Source of the DNA: Lachnospiraceae bacterium
GTDB lineage: Bacteria > Bacillota > Clostridia > Lachnospirales > Lachnospiraceae
DNA length: 64,000 bases
Assembly: GCA_910574745.1 (NCBI GenBank)
Contig: CAJTCE010000005.1
Location: 62,001-126,000, forward strand
Direction of reading: 5' to 3'
This document shows, one piece after another, positions 33,782 to 43,619 of the stretch; the first letter of the stretch is position 1, and the number at the start of each line of letters is the position of its first letter. The notes under the pieces are model-generated. The model did not search any database and had not been told where the DNA came from. It saw only the letters and a program-made list of their open reading frames with translations. The position numbers and the translations under genes are program-made.

Positions 33782-34714
33782 ATGAGTGATTTAATGAAGG
33801 TTTCATCCAATCCGCATATCCGCTCAAAAGCCGGCACAAGCAATATTATGCTTTGTGTTGTTCTGGCTTTAATGCCTGCTGCTGCTTTTGGAGTTTATAA
33901 TTTCGGAATCAATGCTTTGCTTTTAATACTCATTACGGTGGCAAGCTGTGTGTTTTCCGAATTTCTGTTTGATATGATATGCAAAAGGAAAAATTCCATC
34001 GGAGACTTTTCGGCAGTGGTAACAGGGGTGCTTTTAGCTCTAAACCTGCCCCCCAATGCGCCCTGGTGGCTTGGGATGGTAGGCGGGGCTTTTGCCATCG
34101 TTGTTGTGAAGATGTTATTCGGAGGTCTGGGACAGAATTTTATGAACCCGGCTTTAGGGGCCAGATGCTTTCTTCTGATTTCCTTTACCTCCATTATGAC
34201 CAATTTTGATTGTGATGCATATACGGGCGCAACGCCCCTTGCGGTATTAAAGAGCGGCGGCAGCGTAAATGTATTTGATATGGTAGTGGGAAGGACTGCG
34301 GGAACCATTGGCGAGACTTCTATGATAGCCATTGTGATCGGGGCGTGCTTCCTGATTTTACTGGGCGTTATTGATTTGAGGATTCCGGGCAGTTATATTG
34401 TAAGCTTTGTGGTTTTCATCTGTCTTTTCGGCGGTCACGGTCTTGATTTTAGTTATGTGGCGGCTCATCTGGCAGGAGGCGGTCTGATGTTAGGCGCATT
34501 TTTCATGGCAACAGACTATGTTACAAGGCCCATTACGATTAAAGGGCAGTATTTATACGGTGTTCTCCTGGGAGTTTTAACAGGGATTTTCAGAATTTTC
34601 GGTGCGGGAGCGGAAGGCGTGTCCTACGCAATTATTTTAGGAAATATCCTGGTTCCTTTGATTGAGAAGGTTACACTTCCCAAAGGCTTTGGAAGAGGAG
34701 GGGAAAAGATATGA
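33782..34714 (+). CDS. rnfD: Rnf complex subunit RnfD
   Basis: 310 residues with about eight to nine membrane helices (NQR2/RnfD family). The FMN-binding Thr is in TGATPLAVLK, and NPALGARCFLL and MATDYVTRPIT are also typical. It carries electrons within the membrane part of the complex. AGGAGG lies 8 nt before the ATG. The stop overlaps the rnfG start as ATGA. Confidence 0.97.
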   Translation: MSDLMKVSSNPHIRSKAGTSNIMLCVVLALMPAAAFGVYNFGINALLLILITVASCVFSEFLFDMICKRKNSIGDFSAVVTGVLLALNLPPNAPWWLGMVGGAFAIVVVKMLFGGLGQNFMNPALGARCFLLISFTSIMTNFDCDAYTGATPLAVLKSGGSVNVFDMVVGRTAGTIGETSMIAIVIGACFLILLGVIDLRIPGSYIVSFVVFICLFGGHGLDFSYVAAHLAGGGLMLGAFFMATDYVTRPITIKGQYLYGVLLGVLTGIFRIFGAGAEGVSYAIILGNILVPLIEKVTLPKGFGRGGEKI

Positions 34715-35325
34715 AAAGTATGTTAAAAGAAGCAGCGATTCTATTTGTCATTACCCTGATTTCCGGCTGCCTGCTGGGACTGGTCTATGATGTGACCAAG
34801 GAGCCCATAGAAAAGGCGCAGGCTGAGGCAAAGGAAGAAGCCAGCAAGGAAGTATTTGCCGATGCAGCCTCTTTTGTATTAAGGGAAGACCTCGATTCCG
34901 AAGCTGCGACCGCAGTAGTAACAGAGGCCGGTTTTAAAGTAACCATAGACGAGGTTTCCGAGGCCCTTGATGCAGGCGGAACGCTTCTGGGATATGTGAT
35001 TACCGTAACAGACCATGAAGGCTATGGCGGGGATATTCAGTTTTCCATGGGTATCAGAAATGACGGAACCTTAAACGGCATCTCTATTTTGCAGATTTCA
35101 GAAACGGCGGGCCTTGGCATGAAAGCGGATCCGGTATTAAAGGAGCAGTTTGCAGGGAAAAATGCGGCGCAGTTTTCCTACACCAAAACAGGTGCGGCTT
35201 CCGAAGATCAGATTGACGCTATTTCCGGTGCAACCATTACCACTAATGCAGTGGTAAACGGTGTGAATGCCGGGCTTACATATTTTCATACAGAATTGAC
35301 GGAAGGGGGCAGCGGCAATGAATAA
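34711..35325 (+). CDS. rnfG: Rnf complex subunit RnfG
   Basis: 204 residues: one N-terminal membrane helix and an outward FMN-binding domain with the covalent flavin site SGATITT (Thr in DAISGATITTNAV). AGGAGGGG precedes the ATG, which overlaps the rnfD stop; its own end overlaps rnfE by 8 nt. Translational coupling through the operon is evident. Confidence 0.96.
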   Translation: MKSMLKEAAILFVITLISGCLLGLVYDVTKEPIEKAQAEAKEEASKEVFADAASFVLREDLDSEAATAVVTEAGFKVTIDEVSEALDAGGTLLGYVITVTDHEGYGGDIQFSMGIRNDGTLNGISILQISETAGLGMKADPVLKEQFAGKNAAQFSYTKTGAASEDQIDAISGATITTNAVVNGVNAGLTYFHTELTEGGSGNE

Positions 35326-36073
35326 AGCAGGCGAAAGATTATATAACGGCATTATCAAAGAAAATCCCACGCTGGTTTTAATGCTTGGCATGTGTCCTAC
35401 TCTGGCGGTTACCACGTCGGCAATTAACGGTCTGGGCATGGGACTGACCACTACCGTGGTACTTGCCTTATCCAATGCGATTATCTCACTGCTTCGGAAG
35501 ATTATTCCCGATAAGGTAAGGATTCCCGCGTTTATCGTTATTATTGCTTCCTTTGTTACCATAGTGGAGCTTTTGCTGGAGGGCTTTATTCCTTCCCTTT
35601 ACAGTGCGCTGGGACTTTATATTCCCCTGATTGTAGTAAACTGTATTATTTTGGGAAGAGCGGAAAGCTATGCTTACAAAAATCCCGTAATCCCGTCGCT
35701 TTTTGACGGCATCGGGATGGGACTCGGTTTTACCTGTTCCCTGACGATCATCGGTCTTGTGCGGGAGATTATTGGAGCGGGAGAAGCCTTTGGTTTTTCA
35801 GTGATGCCGGATTCTTACATACCTGTCAGCATTTTTGTCATGGCTCCCGGCGCATTCTTTGTTCTTGCGGTACTGGTTGCCATTCAGAACAAGGTTAAGA
35901 TCGAAGGAGAGAAAAAGGGTAAGGATATGAGCAAAATCGGTTCCGGCTGCAGCGAGGACTGCATGAACTGCGGGGAATCGGGCTGTTCGGCACGGAAGTT
36001 TTATGATAATTCCGAAAAAGCAGAAACACCGGAAACAAAAAAAGCGGCAGAGGAGGTAAGTGCAGATGAGTGA
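35318..36073 (+). CDS. rnfE: Rnf complex subunit RnfE
   Basis: 251 residues with six membrane helices of the RnfA/E type; NPTLVLMLGMCPTLAVT and LYIPLIVVNCIILGRAES carry the conserved Cys residues of the membrane iron-sulfur site. After about residue 195 there is a soluble tail with a cysteine-rich CSEDCMNCGESGC that is not part of the core family and could bind metal; ends in an acidic stretch. It overlaps rnfA by 8 nt. Confidence 0.95.
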   Translation: MNKAGERLYNGIIKENPTLVLMLGMCPTLAVTTSAINGLGMGLTTTVVLALSNAIISLLRKIIPDKVRIPAFIVIIASFVTIVELLLEGFIPSLYSALGLYIPLIVVNCIILGRAESYAYKNPVIPSLFDGIGMGLGFTCSLTIIGLVREIIGAGEAFGFSVMPDSYIPVSIFVMAPGAFFVLAVLVAIQNKVKIEGEKKGKDMSKIGSGCSEDCMNCGESGCSARKFYDNSEKAETPETKKAAEEVSADE

Positions 36074-36641
36074 GTTGATTATCATTGCGTTAGGCTCTGC
36101 GTTGGTCAGTAACGTGGTTTTAAGCCAGTTTTTAGGCCTGTGTCCCTTCCTGGGGGTATCCAAAAAGACCAATACGGCGGCAGGCATGGGAACGGCGGTT
36201 ATTTTTGTGATTACCCTTGCATCCTTTGTGGCGGCAATTATCTACAATTATGTGTTGGAACCTTTAGGACTTGATTACTTAAAGACCATCGTCTTTATTC
36301 TGGTAATCGCCGCACTGGTTCAGTTTGTGGAAATGTTTTTAAAGAAATTCATGCCTTCCCTGTATGAGGCGCTGGGAGTTTATCTTCCTTTGATTACTAC
36401 CAACTGCGCTGTTTTGGGCGTGGCTTTGAATAATGTACAGGATTCTTACGGTATTCTGAAAAGCGTGGTAAACGGCTTTGCCACGGCGGTGGGCTTTACC
36501 ATTGCCATTGTGATTCTGGCGGGCATCAGGGAAAAAATCGAATATAACGATATTCCCGCTCCCTTTAAAGGAATGCCGATTGTACTTGTAACTGCGGGAC
36601 TGATGGCAATCGCATTTTGCGGTTTCTCTGGCTTGTTGTAG
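36066..36641 (+). CDS. rnfA: Rnf complex subunit RnfA
   Basis: 191 residues, six membrane helices, paralogous to RnfE: FLGLCPFLGVSKKTNTA and YLPLITTNCAVLGVAL hold the paired Cys residues. Start ATG 36066 has AGGAGG 9 nt upstream; a GTG at 36060 is less well spaced. RnfA and RnfE together form the inverted-topology core of the pump. Confidence 0.96.
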   Translation: MSELIIIALGSALVSNVVLSQFLGLCPFLGVSKKTNTAAGMGTAVIFVITLASFVAAIIYNYVLEPLGLDYLKTIVFILVIAALVQFVEMFLKKFMPSLYEALGVYLPLITTNCAVLGVALNNVQDSYGILKSVVNGFATAVGFTIAIVILAGIREKIEYNDIPAPFKGMPIVLVTAGLMAIAFCGFSGLL

Positions 36642-36653
36642 GAGGTGTGGCAG

Positions 36654-37451
36654 ATGAATATAACTGGAATTTTGATCGCTGCCGCTTTAATAGGCGGAAT
36701 CGGATTGTTTATCGGTTTGTTTTTAGGCATTGCGGGAATCAAGTTTAAAGTAGAAGTGGATGAAAAGGAAGAGGCTGTATTAGCAGTCCTTCCCGGCAAT
36801 AACTGCGGCGGCTGCGGATTTGCAGGCTGCTCGGGGTTAGCCGCTGCGATTGCAAAGGGCGAAGCTGAGGTTGGCACCTGCCCCGTAGGGGGAGAGCCGG
36901 TGGCAAAACGGATTGCGGAGATTATGGGTGTGGATGCAGGCGAAAGCGTGCGCATGACGGCGTTTGTGAAGTGCCAGGGAGACTGTGGCAAGACAAGTAT
37001 GGATTATGACTACAGCGGCGTGGAAGACTGCGGGATGCTCAGCTTTGTGCCAAACGGCGGTCCCAAATCCTGTAACCAGGGTTGTCTTGGCTACGGAAGC
37101 TGTGTGAAGGCATGCCCCTTTGACGCGATCAAGGTAGTCATGGGCGTTGCCGTAGTGGATAAGGAGAAATGTAAGGCATGCGGGAAATGTGTTGCGGTGT
37201 GTCCCAAGCATTTGATCGAGCTGATTCCTTATGATTCCAAATATGCGGTGGCATGCAGCAATACGGAGAAAGGCCCTGTTACCATGAAGGCCTGCGAGGT
37301 AGGCTGTATCGGCTGTACGCTCTGTGCGAAAAACTGTCCCAAGGAGGCAGTTTCCATTGAAAGCTTTAACGCACATATTGACCAGGATAAGTGCGTAGGC
37401 TGCGGTATCTGTGCTTCCAAATGCCCCAAAAAGGCAATTGTAAAGGTATAA
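36654..37451 (+). CDS. rnfB: Rnf complex subunit RnfB (ferredoxin-accepting)
   Basis: 265 residues from ATG 36654, with GGAGG 8 nt upstream; an in-frame GTG at 36645 overlaps that site. An N-terminal membrane helix is followed by a [4Fe-4S] region (NNCGGCGFAGCSG) and then ferredoxin repeats: CLGYGSCVKACP, CKACGKCVAVCP, CIGCTLCAKNCP and CVGCGICASKCP. It receives electrons from reduced ferredoxin. Last gene of the operon. Confidence 0.96.
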   Translation: MNITGILIAAALIGGIGLFIGLFLGIAGIKFKVEVDEKEEAVLAVLPGNNCGGCGFAGCSGLAAAIAKGEAEVGTCPVGGEPVAKRIAEIMGVDAGESVRMTAFVKCQGDCGKTSMDYDYSGVEDCGMLSFVPNGGPKSCNQGCLGYGSCVKACPFDAIKVVMGVAVVDKEKCKACGKCVAVCPKHLIELIPYDSKYAVACSNTEKGPVTMKACEVGCIGCTLCAKNCPKEAVSIESFNAHIDQDKCVGCGICASKCPKKAIVKV

Positions 37452-37627
37452 GAGGGCAATTATAAGGCAAAGCTAAGAAGGGAATAGAAAAGCGGATCAG
37501 TATGGCTGACAACCGGAGAGAAAACGTGCGTGCAGAGAACGGAAGATAAATTCGGACAGAGAAGTCAAAGTCCGAAGGAATAGCAGAGTAGGTAAAAACG
37601 ATTAAAAATAAAGGCAGGTAACATGTT

Positions 37628-39007
37628 ATGAAGACGGAAAGTGTCTGGGAAAAATATAGTGATAAACAGTTAAAGGAATTAGAGAAGCTCAGCGCCTCCT
37701 ATCGGGAGTTTTTAGATGCGGGCAAAACAGAACGGGAGTGTGTCAGCGAAATTGTAAACCGGATTGAAGATGCGGGTTATGTTGAACTTGAAAAGGTAGT
37801 GAAAGCAGGGAGAAGATTAAAGCCCGGCGATAAGGTGTATGCAGTCAATATGGAAAAATCCGTTGTGATGTTTCACATCGGCAAAGCGCCGATAGAGGAA
37901 GGGATGAACATTTTAGGAGCACATATTGATTCTCCCAGACTGGATGTAAAGCAGAATCCTTTGTATGAAGACGGGGATTTTGCTTATCTGGACACTCACT
38001 ATTACGGCGGCATCAAAAAATACCAGTGGGTGGCGATTCCCCTTGCCCTGCACGGCGTCATTGTAAAAAAAGACGGGACGACAGTCATTGTTAACGTAGG
38101 CGAGGAAGAAGACGATCCGGTATTTTTTGTTTCAGACCTTTTGATTCATCTTGCTGCGGAGCAGATGGAGAAAAAAGCCAATAAGGTCATTGAGGGTGAA
38201 GCTCTCGATATTATTGTGGGTAATAAGCCTTTAAATGGAGAAGAAAAGGATAAGGTTACGGCAGGCATCCTCAAGATCTTGAAGGATGAGTATGATATGG
38301 AGGAAGAGGATTTTATTTCCGCAGAGCTGGAAATTGTTCCTGCTGGAAAAGCAAGAGAGGCCGGCTTTGACAAGAGTATGGTTTTGGCATACGGACAGGA
38401 CGACAGGGTATGTGCATACAGTTCTTTGGAAGCGATGCTTTCAATCGGAAATCCTGACAGGACCGCATGCTGTCTTTTGGTGGATAAAGAGGAAATCGGC
38501 AGCGTTGGCGCAACGGGAATGCAGTCCAAGTTCTTTGAAAATATTTTTGCGGAAGTGTTAGACTGCATGGAGCAGTTTAGCGAGCTTACCTTAAGAAGAG
38601 CCCTTGCCGCTTCGAGGATGCTATCTTCCGACGTCAGCAGCGCATTTGATCCTACTTATGCCTCAAGCTTTGACAAAAAGAACGTGGCTTATTTAGGCCA
38701 TGGTATGGTATTTAATAAATTTACCGGTTCAAAAGGAAAATCCGGTTCCAACGACGCCAATGCGGAATACCTTGCCTTCATCAGAAAGATTATGGACGAT
38801 GCAGAGGTTTCCTTTCAGACTGCGGAGCTTGGAAAAGTGGATTTGGGCGGCGGAGGAACCATTGCCTATATTCTTTCCCTGTACGGCATGAACGTCATTG
38901 ACTGCGGCGTTGCGGTTCTCAATATGCATGCGCCCTTTGAAGCGACTTCCAAGGCGGATCTTTATGAGGCAAAATGCGGTTATCAGGCATTTTTGCTGTC
39001 AGAATAG
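37628..39007 (+). CDS. M18 family aminopeptidase
   Basis: 459 residues, tetrahedral-type zinc aminopeptidase. Metal ligands and catalytic residues appear in order: AHIDSPRLD (His/Asp), DKEEIGSVG (catalytic Glu pair), SSAFDPTY and the final LNMHAPFE (His). It cuts N-terminal residues from peptides in the cytoplasm. It is separated from rnfB by 176 nt without a T-run terminator; a 7-bp hairpin TTCGGAC/GTCCGAA lies at 37551-37576. AGGCAGG serves as ribosome site. Confidence 0.95.
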   Translation: MKTESVWEKYSDKQLKELEKLSASYREFLDAGKTERECVSEIVNRIEDAGYVELEKVVKAGRRLKPGDKVYAVNMEKSVVMFHIGKAPIEEGMNILGAHIDSPRLDVKQNPLYEDGDFAYLDTHYYGGIKKYQWVAIPLALHGVIVKKDGTTVIVNVGEEEDDPVFFVSDLLIHLAAEQMEKKANKVIEGEALDIIVGNKPLNGEEKDKVTAGILKILKDEYDMEEEDFISAELEIVPAGKAREAGFDKSMVLAYGQDDRVCAYSSLEAMLSIGNPDRTACCLLVDKEEIGSVGATGMQSKFFENIFAEVLDCMEQFSELTLRRALAASRMLSSDVSSAFDPTYASSFDKKNVAYLGHGMVFNKFTGSKGKSGSNDANAEYLAFIRKIMDDAEVSFQTAELGKVDLGGGGTIAYILSLYGMNVIDCGVAVLNMHAPFEATSKADLYEAKCGYQAFLLSE

Positions 39008-39115
39008 ATTATCGTCATAGGAACGGCTTTAAAGCTGTGGCAAATAAGCGGCTTCATAAAGCGGCGTTCATTACACAAATGAAGGAATAGCCGCAGGAAA
39101 GGATCACAGACAAAA

Positions 39116-40312
39116 ATGGCAATCGTAATATTAAAAAAAGGAGAGGGCAGAGCGTTAAAGGCCGGCGGATGCTGGATATTTGACAATGAAATCGATTCTG
39201 TCATGGGAACCTTTGAAAATGGGGAAATCGTCATGGTACATGATTTTGACGGTTTTCCTTTAGGGCGCGGTTTTATCAACAGAACATCCAAAATCCGTAT
39301 CAGGATGATGACAAGACAGAAGGAACAGGAAATTGACGAGGCTTTTTTGTATCAAAGGGTAAAGGAAGCCTGGGAATACCGTAAAAGAACGGTAGATACA
39401 GGAAGCTGCCGTCTGATTTTCGGAGAGGCGGATTTCCTGCCGGGAATGGTAGTGGATAAGTTTGAAGATGTTTTGGTGGTGCAGTCCCTTGCCTTGGGAA
39501 TCGATCAGTTAAAGCCGCTTATCTTGGAACAAATTCAAAAAGTCCTTTCGGAGGACGGCATTCAGATTCGCGGGATTTACGAAAGAAGCGATGCCAAGGT
39601 GCGCAAACAGGAGGGAATGGAGCCTTATAAGGGCTTTATGGGAGAACCCTTTGACACCAATGTACAGATTGTAGAAAACGGCGTGAAATACATAGTGGAC
39701 GTAAAAGACGGACAAAAGACGGGATTTTTCTTAGACCAGAAATATAACCGTCTTGCCATTCATAAATTGTGCAAAGGCGCCAGAGTCCTTGATTGCTTTA
39801 CCCATACGGGCTCTTTTGCTTTAAATGCAGGAATTGCAGGCGCAAAAGAGGTAACAGGTGTGGACGCTTCGGAGCTTGCCGTGAAGCAGGCCCGGGAAAA
39901 CGCTTTATTAAACGGATTGCAGGAGCGGGTTTCTTTTATCTGTGAGGATGTGTTTGAACTGCTTCCCAGGTTAGAGGAACAGGGAGAAAAGTACGATGTG
40001 GTCATTTTAGACCCGCCCGCCTTTACAAAATCCAGAAATTCCATTAAAAATGCGGTAAAGGGCTATCGGGAAATCAATCTAAGGGCTATGAAACTGGTAA
40101 AGGACGGCGGCTTTTTATGCACCTGCTCCTGTTCTCATTTTATGGACTATGAACTATTTACAAAGACCATCGGGCAGGCAGCTAAAAACGTTCATAAACG
40201 TCTGCGGCAGGTGGAGTATCGCACTCAGGCTCCCGACCATCCCATTTTATGGGCGGCGGATGAATCCTACTATCTGAAATTTTATATTTTTCAGGTAGTG
40301 GCTGAGAGATAG
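39116..40312 (+). CDS. RlmI-like 23S rRNA (cytosine-C5)-methyltransferase
   Basis: 398 residues. N-terminal PUA domain (about 1-75), a central EEHEE-like domain, and a Rossmann SAM domain: motif I LDCFTHTGSFALNAG, VTGVDAS, motif IV VILDPPAFTKS, and TCSCSHFM with the likely catalytic Cys. This is the RlmI/PUA-methyltransferase family that modifies 23S rRNA; the exact target base is assumed from homology. Ribosome site AGGAAAGG is a little distant (about 13 nt). Confidence 0.93.
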   Translation: MAIVILKKGEGRALKAGGCWIFDNEIDSVMGTFENGEIVMVHDFDGFPLGRGFINRTSKIRIRMMTRQKEQEIDEAFLYQRVKEAWEYRKRTVDTGSCRLIFGEADFLPGMVVDKFEDVLVVQSLALGIDQLKPLILEQIQKVLSEDGIQIRGIYERSDAKVRKQEGMEPYKGFMGEPFDTNVQIVENGVKYIVDVKDGQKTGFFLDQKYNRLAIHKLCKGARVLDCFTHTGSFALNAGIAGAKEVTGVDASELAVKQARENALLNGLQERVSFICEDVFELLPRLEEQGEKYDVVILDPPAFTKSRNSIKNAVKGYREINLRAMKLVKDGGFLCTCSCSHFMDYELFTKTIGQAAKNVHKRLRQVEYRTQAPDHPILWAADESYYLKFYIFQVVAER

Positions 40313-40368
40313 AAGAATTTTAAAGGCCAAAAAGCAATGTTGACGGTCAAATTGCAGAGAATATATGC

Positions 40369-40420
40369 AAAGTAATAAAAAATGTGACATGGGATTCTGT
40401 TGTCGCATTTTTATTGCTTT
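40369..40420 (+). terminator. Rho-independent terminator after the RlmI-like gene
   Basis: A stem of about 20 pairs: 40369-40389 with 40401-40420, one bulged A and two wobbles, with an 11-nt loop. The A-rich and T-rich arms would let it work in both directions. Confidence 0.82.
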
Positions 40421-40437
40421 GTAAGTTATGAATAGAT

Positions 40438-40466
40438 TTGTGATAAACTTTAGATTGTGTTATACT
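40438..40466 (+). promoter_or_regulatory. Sigma-A promoter for the ACT/UPF0210 pair
   Basis: TTGTGA (40438-40443), 17-nt spacer, TATACT (40461-40466) with an upstream TG (extended -10). Confidence 0.78.
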
Positions 40467-40529
40467 TGTTGGTAAAAGGAAGTGGTTTTTCACTTGCCTG
40501 ATAAAAGCGGCATTAACAAGGAGAAAGAA

Positions 40530-40802
40530 ATGAAAAGAGCGATTATTACTGTTTTAGGAAAAGATACAGTAGGCATCATTGCCCGCGTATGTACCTATTT
40601 AGCGGAGCATGAAGTGAATATTCTGGATATTTCCCAGACCATTGTACAGAATTACTTTAATATGATGATGATTGTGGATATGGGAAAATCCACGGCGGCC
40701 TTCGATACGGTGGTGGACGAACTGGCAGCTTTAGGCGAGGATATCGGCGTTATGATCAGATGCCAGCGGGAAGATATTTTTGATATGATGCATCGTATTT
40801 AA
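40530..40802 (+). CDS. ACT domain protein (UPF0237)
   Basis: 90 residues, one ACT domain: [20 protein letters not shown], then [23 protein letters not shown] 40530 has AAGGAG 6 nt upstream; a longer frame open to 40482 runs back almost to the promoter and is rejected. ACT domains bind amino acids or similar small ligands. The pair ACT + UPF0210 (next gene, 13 nt later) is conserved widely, so this may be its regulatory subunit; the function of the pair is not established. Confidence 0.93.
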   Translation: MKRAIITVLGKDTVGIIARVCTYLAEHEVNILDISQTIVQNYFNMMMIVDMGKSTAAFDTVVDELAALGEDIGVMIRCQREDIFDMMHRI

Positions 40803-40815
40803 CGGGAGTGAAGCC

Positions 40816-42180
40816 ATGATAAATTTTTATGAAGTAAATGAAACCAATAAGATGATCGAAAAGGAAAACCTGGATGTAAGGACCATTACCCTTGGCATCA
40901 GCCTTTTGGATTGTATCGATTCCGATCTGGAAACCCTTCGGAACAATATTTATACCAAGATAAAAGAAACAGCCAAGGATTTGGTAGCTACAGGGGAGGA
41001 AATCGAAAAGGAATTCGGAATCCCCATTGTCAACAAAAGAATTTCCGTTACGCCCATCGCCCTGATTGGCGGGGCAGCCTGCAAAAGTCCTGAAGATTTT
41101 GCAAAGATTGCAGAAACTCTCGATACGGTAGCGAAGGAAGTAGGGGTAAATTTTTTGGGCGGTTATTCCGCACTGGTTGCAAAGGGCATGACAAAGGCGG
41201 ATGAAATGCTGATTAAATCCATTCCACTTGCATTGTCCAAAACAGAACGCGTATGCAGCAGCATTAATCTGGGCTCCACCAAAACAGGCATCAATATGGA
41301 TGCGGTAAAGCTTATGGGAGAAATTGTAAAGGAAACAGCAGAGTACACAAAGGATAACGGTTCCATGGGCTGTGCAAAGCTGGTTGTGTTCTGCAATGCG
41401 CCTGACGACAATCCTTTTATGGCAGGGGCTTTTCACGGAGTAACGGAAGCGGATAAGATTATCAACGTAGGCGTTTCCGGTCCAGGAGTGGTAAAGACCG
41501 CTTTGGAAAAAGTACGTGGGGAGAATTTTGAAGTCCTCTGCGAGACCATTAAAAAAACGGCATTTAAGGTAACCAGAGTGGGACAGCTTGTGGCAAAGGA
41601 AGCTTCCCGTATGCTGGGAATTCCTTTTGGAATCATAGATTTATCCCTTGCGCCCACACCGGCCATAGGGGATAGTGTTGCGGATATTTTAAAGGAAATC
41701 GGCGTGGAGCATCCGGGCGCCCCGGGCACTACGGCGGCGCTGGCTCTTTTAAACGATCAGGTAAAAAAGGGCGGCGTTATGGCGTCTTCTTATGTAGGCG
41801 GCTTAAGTGGTGCATTTATTCCTGTCAGCGAGGATCAGGGCATGATTGACGCCGTTAATGCAGGCGCCCTGACGTTAGATAAGTTAGAGGCCATGACCTG
41901 CGTGTGCAGCGTGGGACTTGATATGATTGCCATTCCGGGAGATACAAAGCCGTCTACCATTTCCGGTATTATTGCCGATGAAATGGCTATCGGTATGGTA
42001 AACCAGAAGACCACCGCAGTCAGGATTATTCCCGTTATCGGAAAGGGCGTGGGAGAGACTGTGGAATTCGGCGGTCTTTTGGGATATGCGCCCGTTATGC
42101 CGGTCAACCGGTTTGCATGTGATAATTTTGTAAATAGGGGCGGAAGGATTCCGGCGCCTATACACAGCTTTAAAAATTAA
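40816..42180 (+). CDS. UPF0210 family protein (DUF711, PFL-like fold)
   Basis: 454 residues, full family length. Recognisable segments: [51 protein letters not shown], and the C-terminal [20 protein letters not shown]. The structure is described as related to the pyruvate formate-lyase barrel, but no radical glycine motif is visible and no activity is proven. GGGAG precedes the ATG. Always next to the ACT protein upstream; the two form one transcript here. Confidence 0.94.
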   Translation: MINFYEVNETNKMIEKENLDVRTITLGISLLDCIDSDLETLRNNIYTKIKETAKDLVATGEEIEKEFGIPIVNKRISVTPIALIGGAACKSPEDFAKIAETLDTVAKEVGVNFLGGYSALVAKGMTKADEMLIKSIPLALSKTERVCSSINLGSTKTGINMDAVKLMGEIVKETAEYTKDNGSMGCAKLVVFCNAPDDNPFMAGAFHGVTEADKIINVGVSGPGVVKTALEKVRGENFEVLCETIKKTAFKVTRVGQLVAKEASRMLGIPFGIIDLSLAPTPAIGDSVADILKEIGVEHPGAPGTTAALALLNDQVKKGGVMASSYVGGLSGAFIPVSEDQGMIDAVNAGALTLDKLEAMTCVCSVGLDMIAIPGDTKPSTISGIIADEMAIGMVNQKTTAVRIIPVIGKGVGETVEFGGLLGYAPVMPVNRFACDNFVNRGGRIPAPIHSFKN

Positions 42181-42257
42181 AAGCAGGGACAGAAAAAAGA
42201 AGAAGGTAATTTTTTATTTCTATCATGTAAAATTTAAGGAGAATTGGAGGGTTACTC

Positions 42258-43499
42258 ATGTATCATTGCCATATTTGTTTTTATCTTTTGGGAAATCAGG
42301 CAGATTATTTTGATTTTATAAAAAAATCAAAACCATTTCTTAATTTTGAACATGAGTTTATGGAGAGCAGGGAACCGGAAGCAGAACTGCTAAACAGAGC
42401 AGATGTGGTTCTCGTAAATTTACAGGGAATGGATATAGGAAACATCCTTACACTTTTTGCTGAACATAGTGAAAAGGAAAGGGAAATTATTCTGATTGCA
42501 GAAAAGAATCAGACAGAAGAACTGGTTTGCGGGAAATTGCCGGAGAATCTGGATATATGGAGTCTTCCTATGTCTGAAGAGGAATTTTGTTTCCGGCTTT
42601 TAAGATGGCAGCGGCAGTATAAGAGGGACAAAGACTTTTGGCAGGCCAGAAATTATCTGGATGCAACCATTAATCATGTGCCCCATCTGATTTGGTATAA
42701 GGATAAAGAGGGCGTTCATGAAAAGGTCAATGAAAGCTTCTGCAAGGCAGTAAATAAAACCATGGAGCAGATAGAAGGGCGGGGGCACTACTATATTTGG
42801 GATATTACTTCGGAGGAATATCATAAAGGCGAATATGTCTGCATGGAATCGGAATATGAGGTTATGGAGAAGCAGGAAACCTGTATTTTTGATGAGAGTG
42901 TAAAAATCGGTAATGAGATGCGGCAGCTGAAGACTTATAAATCCCCTTTATTTGATCTGGACGGGAGCGTCATGGGAACGGTAGGCGTGGGAATAGATGT
43001 TACCCAGGAGCGTCTTTATGAGCAGATGATTTTGAATAATGCCAATACGGATTTCCAGACGGGATTGTACAACAGAAGATATGTATACCAGTTTATAGAG
43101 CAGGAAGGGGAGAAACCTCTGACGGTGTTCTTCCTGGATTTGGATAATTTTAAACAAGTAAATGACAGGTATGGACATCAGGAGGGCGATCGGCTGCTGT
43201 TGGTTACCACAAAGGCTCTTAAGGAATGCATGCCAGATGATGTAGTTGCCAGAATGGGCGGAGATGAATTTCTGGTTATCCGGGGTGGTAAGACAACGGA
43301 AGCCGAAATGGAGGAAAAGAGAAAATGGCTTCAGGAGCAGCTTGATCAGACATACATAAAAGAAGAACATTTCGGGAATGTATCGGCAAGCGTCGGCGTG
43401 GCATATTCTGAAAAGGGGAATCGGGATATCGACTTACTGATCGGAAAGGCGGATTCTTTTATGTATCAGGTTAAGAAAGAAAAGAAAAGCCGGAGATGA
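42258..43499 (+). CDS. PAS-GGDEF diguanylate cyclase
   Basis: 413 residues. N-terminal about 115 residues look like a degenerate receiver (VVLVNLQGMDIG in place of the Asp loop). A PAS domain (about 130-250, LIWYKDKEGVHEKVNESFC) and a GGDEF domain (about 260-410) follow, with DLDNFKQVNDRYGHQEGD and an intact MGGDEFLVI; no RxxD inhibitory site is present upstream of it. It should make c-di-GMP. GGAGG is 8 nt before the ATG. Followed by a phosphodiesterase gene with a separate promoter. Confidence 0.92.
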   Translation: MYHCHICFYLLGNQADYFDFIKKSKPFLNFEHEFMESREPEAELLNRADVVLVNLQGMDIGNILTLFAEHSEKEREIILIAEKNQTEELVCGKLPENLDIWSLPMSEEEFCFRLLRWQRQYKRDKDFWQARNYLDATINHVPHLIWYKDKEGVHEKVNESFCKAVNKTMEQIEGRGHYYIWDITSEEYHKGEYVCMESEYEVMEKQETCIFDESVKIGNEMRQLKTYKSPLFDLDGSVMGTVGVGIDVTQERLYEQMILNNANTDFQTGLYNRRYVYQFIEQEGEKPLTVFFLDLDNFKQVNDRYGHQEGDRLLLVTTKALKECMPDDVVARMGGDEFLVIRGGKTTEAEMEEKRKWLQEQLDQTYIKEEHFGNVSASVGVAYSEKGNRDIDLLIGKADSFMYQVKKEKKSRR

Positions 43500-43534
43500 A
43501 GCGGTTTTAACAGGGCTTTGGGTTATATATCCTG

Positions 43535-43563
43535 TTGAAAAAAAATAATGAAGCGGATATAAT
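43535..43563 (+). promoter_or_regulatory. Sigma-A promoter for the REC-GGDEF-EAL gene
   Basis: TTGAAA (43535-43540), 17-nt spacer, TATAAT (43558-43563), about 55 nt before the start. Confidence 0.82.
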
Positions 43564-43619
43564 AAAGATACGGGTAGATAATCGAAATATATCAATATGA
43601 TAGGCAGGGTTTGGGGCTT

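Noticed and set aside
40482-40529. N-terminal extension of the ACT protein
   Set aside because: ATG 40530 has AAGGAG at good spacing and gives the standard 90-residue protein; the extension begins about 10 nt after the predicted transcription start.
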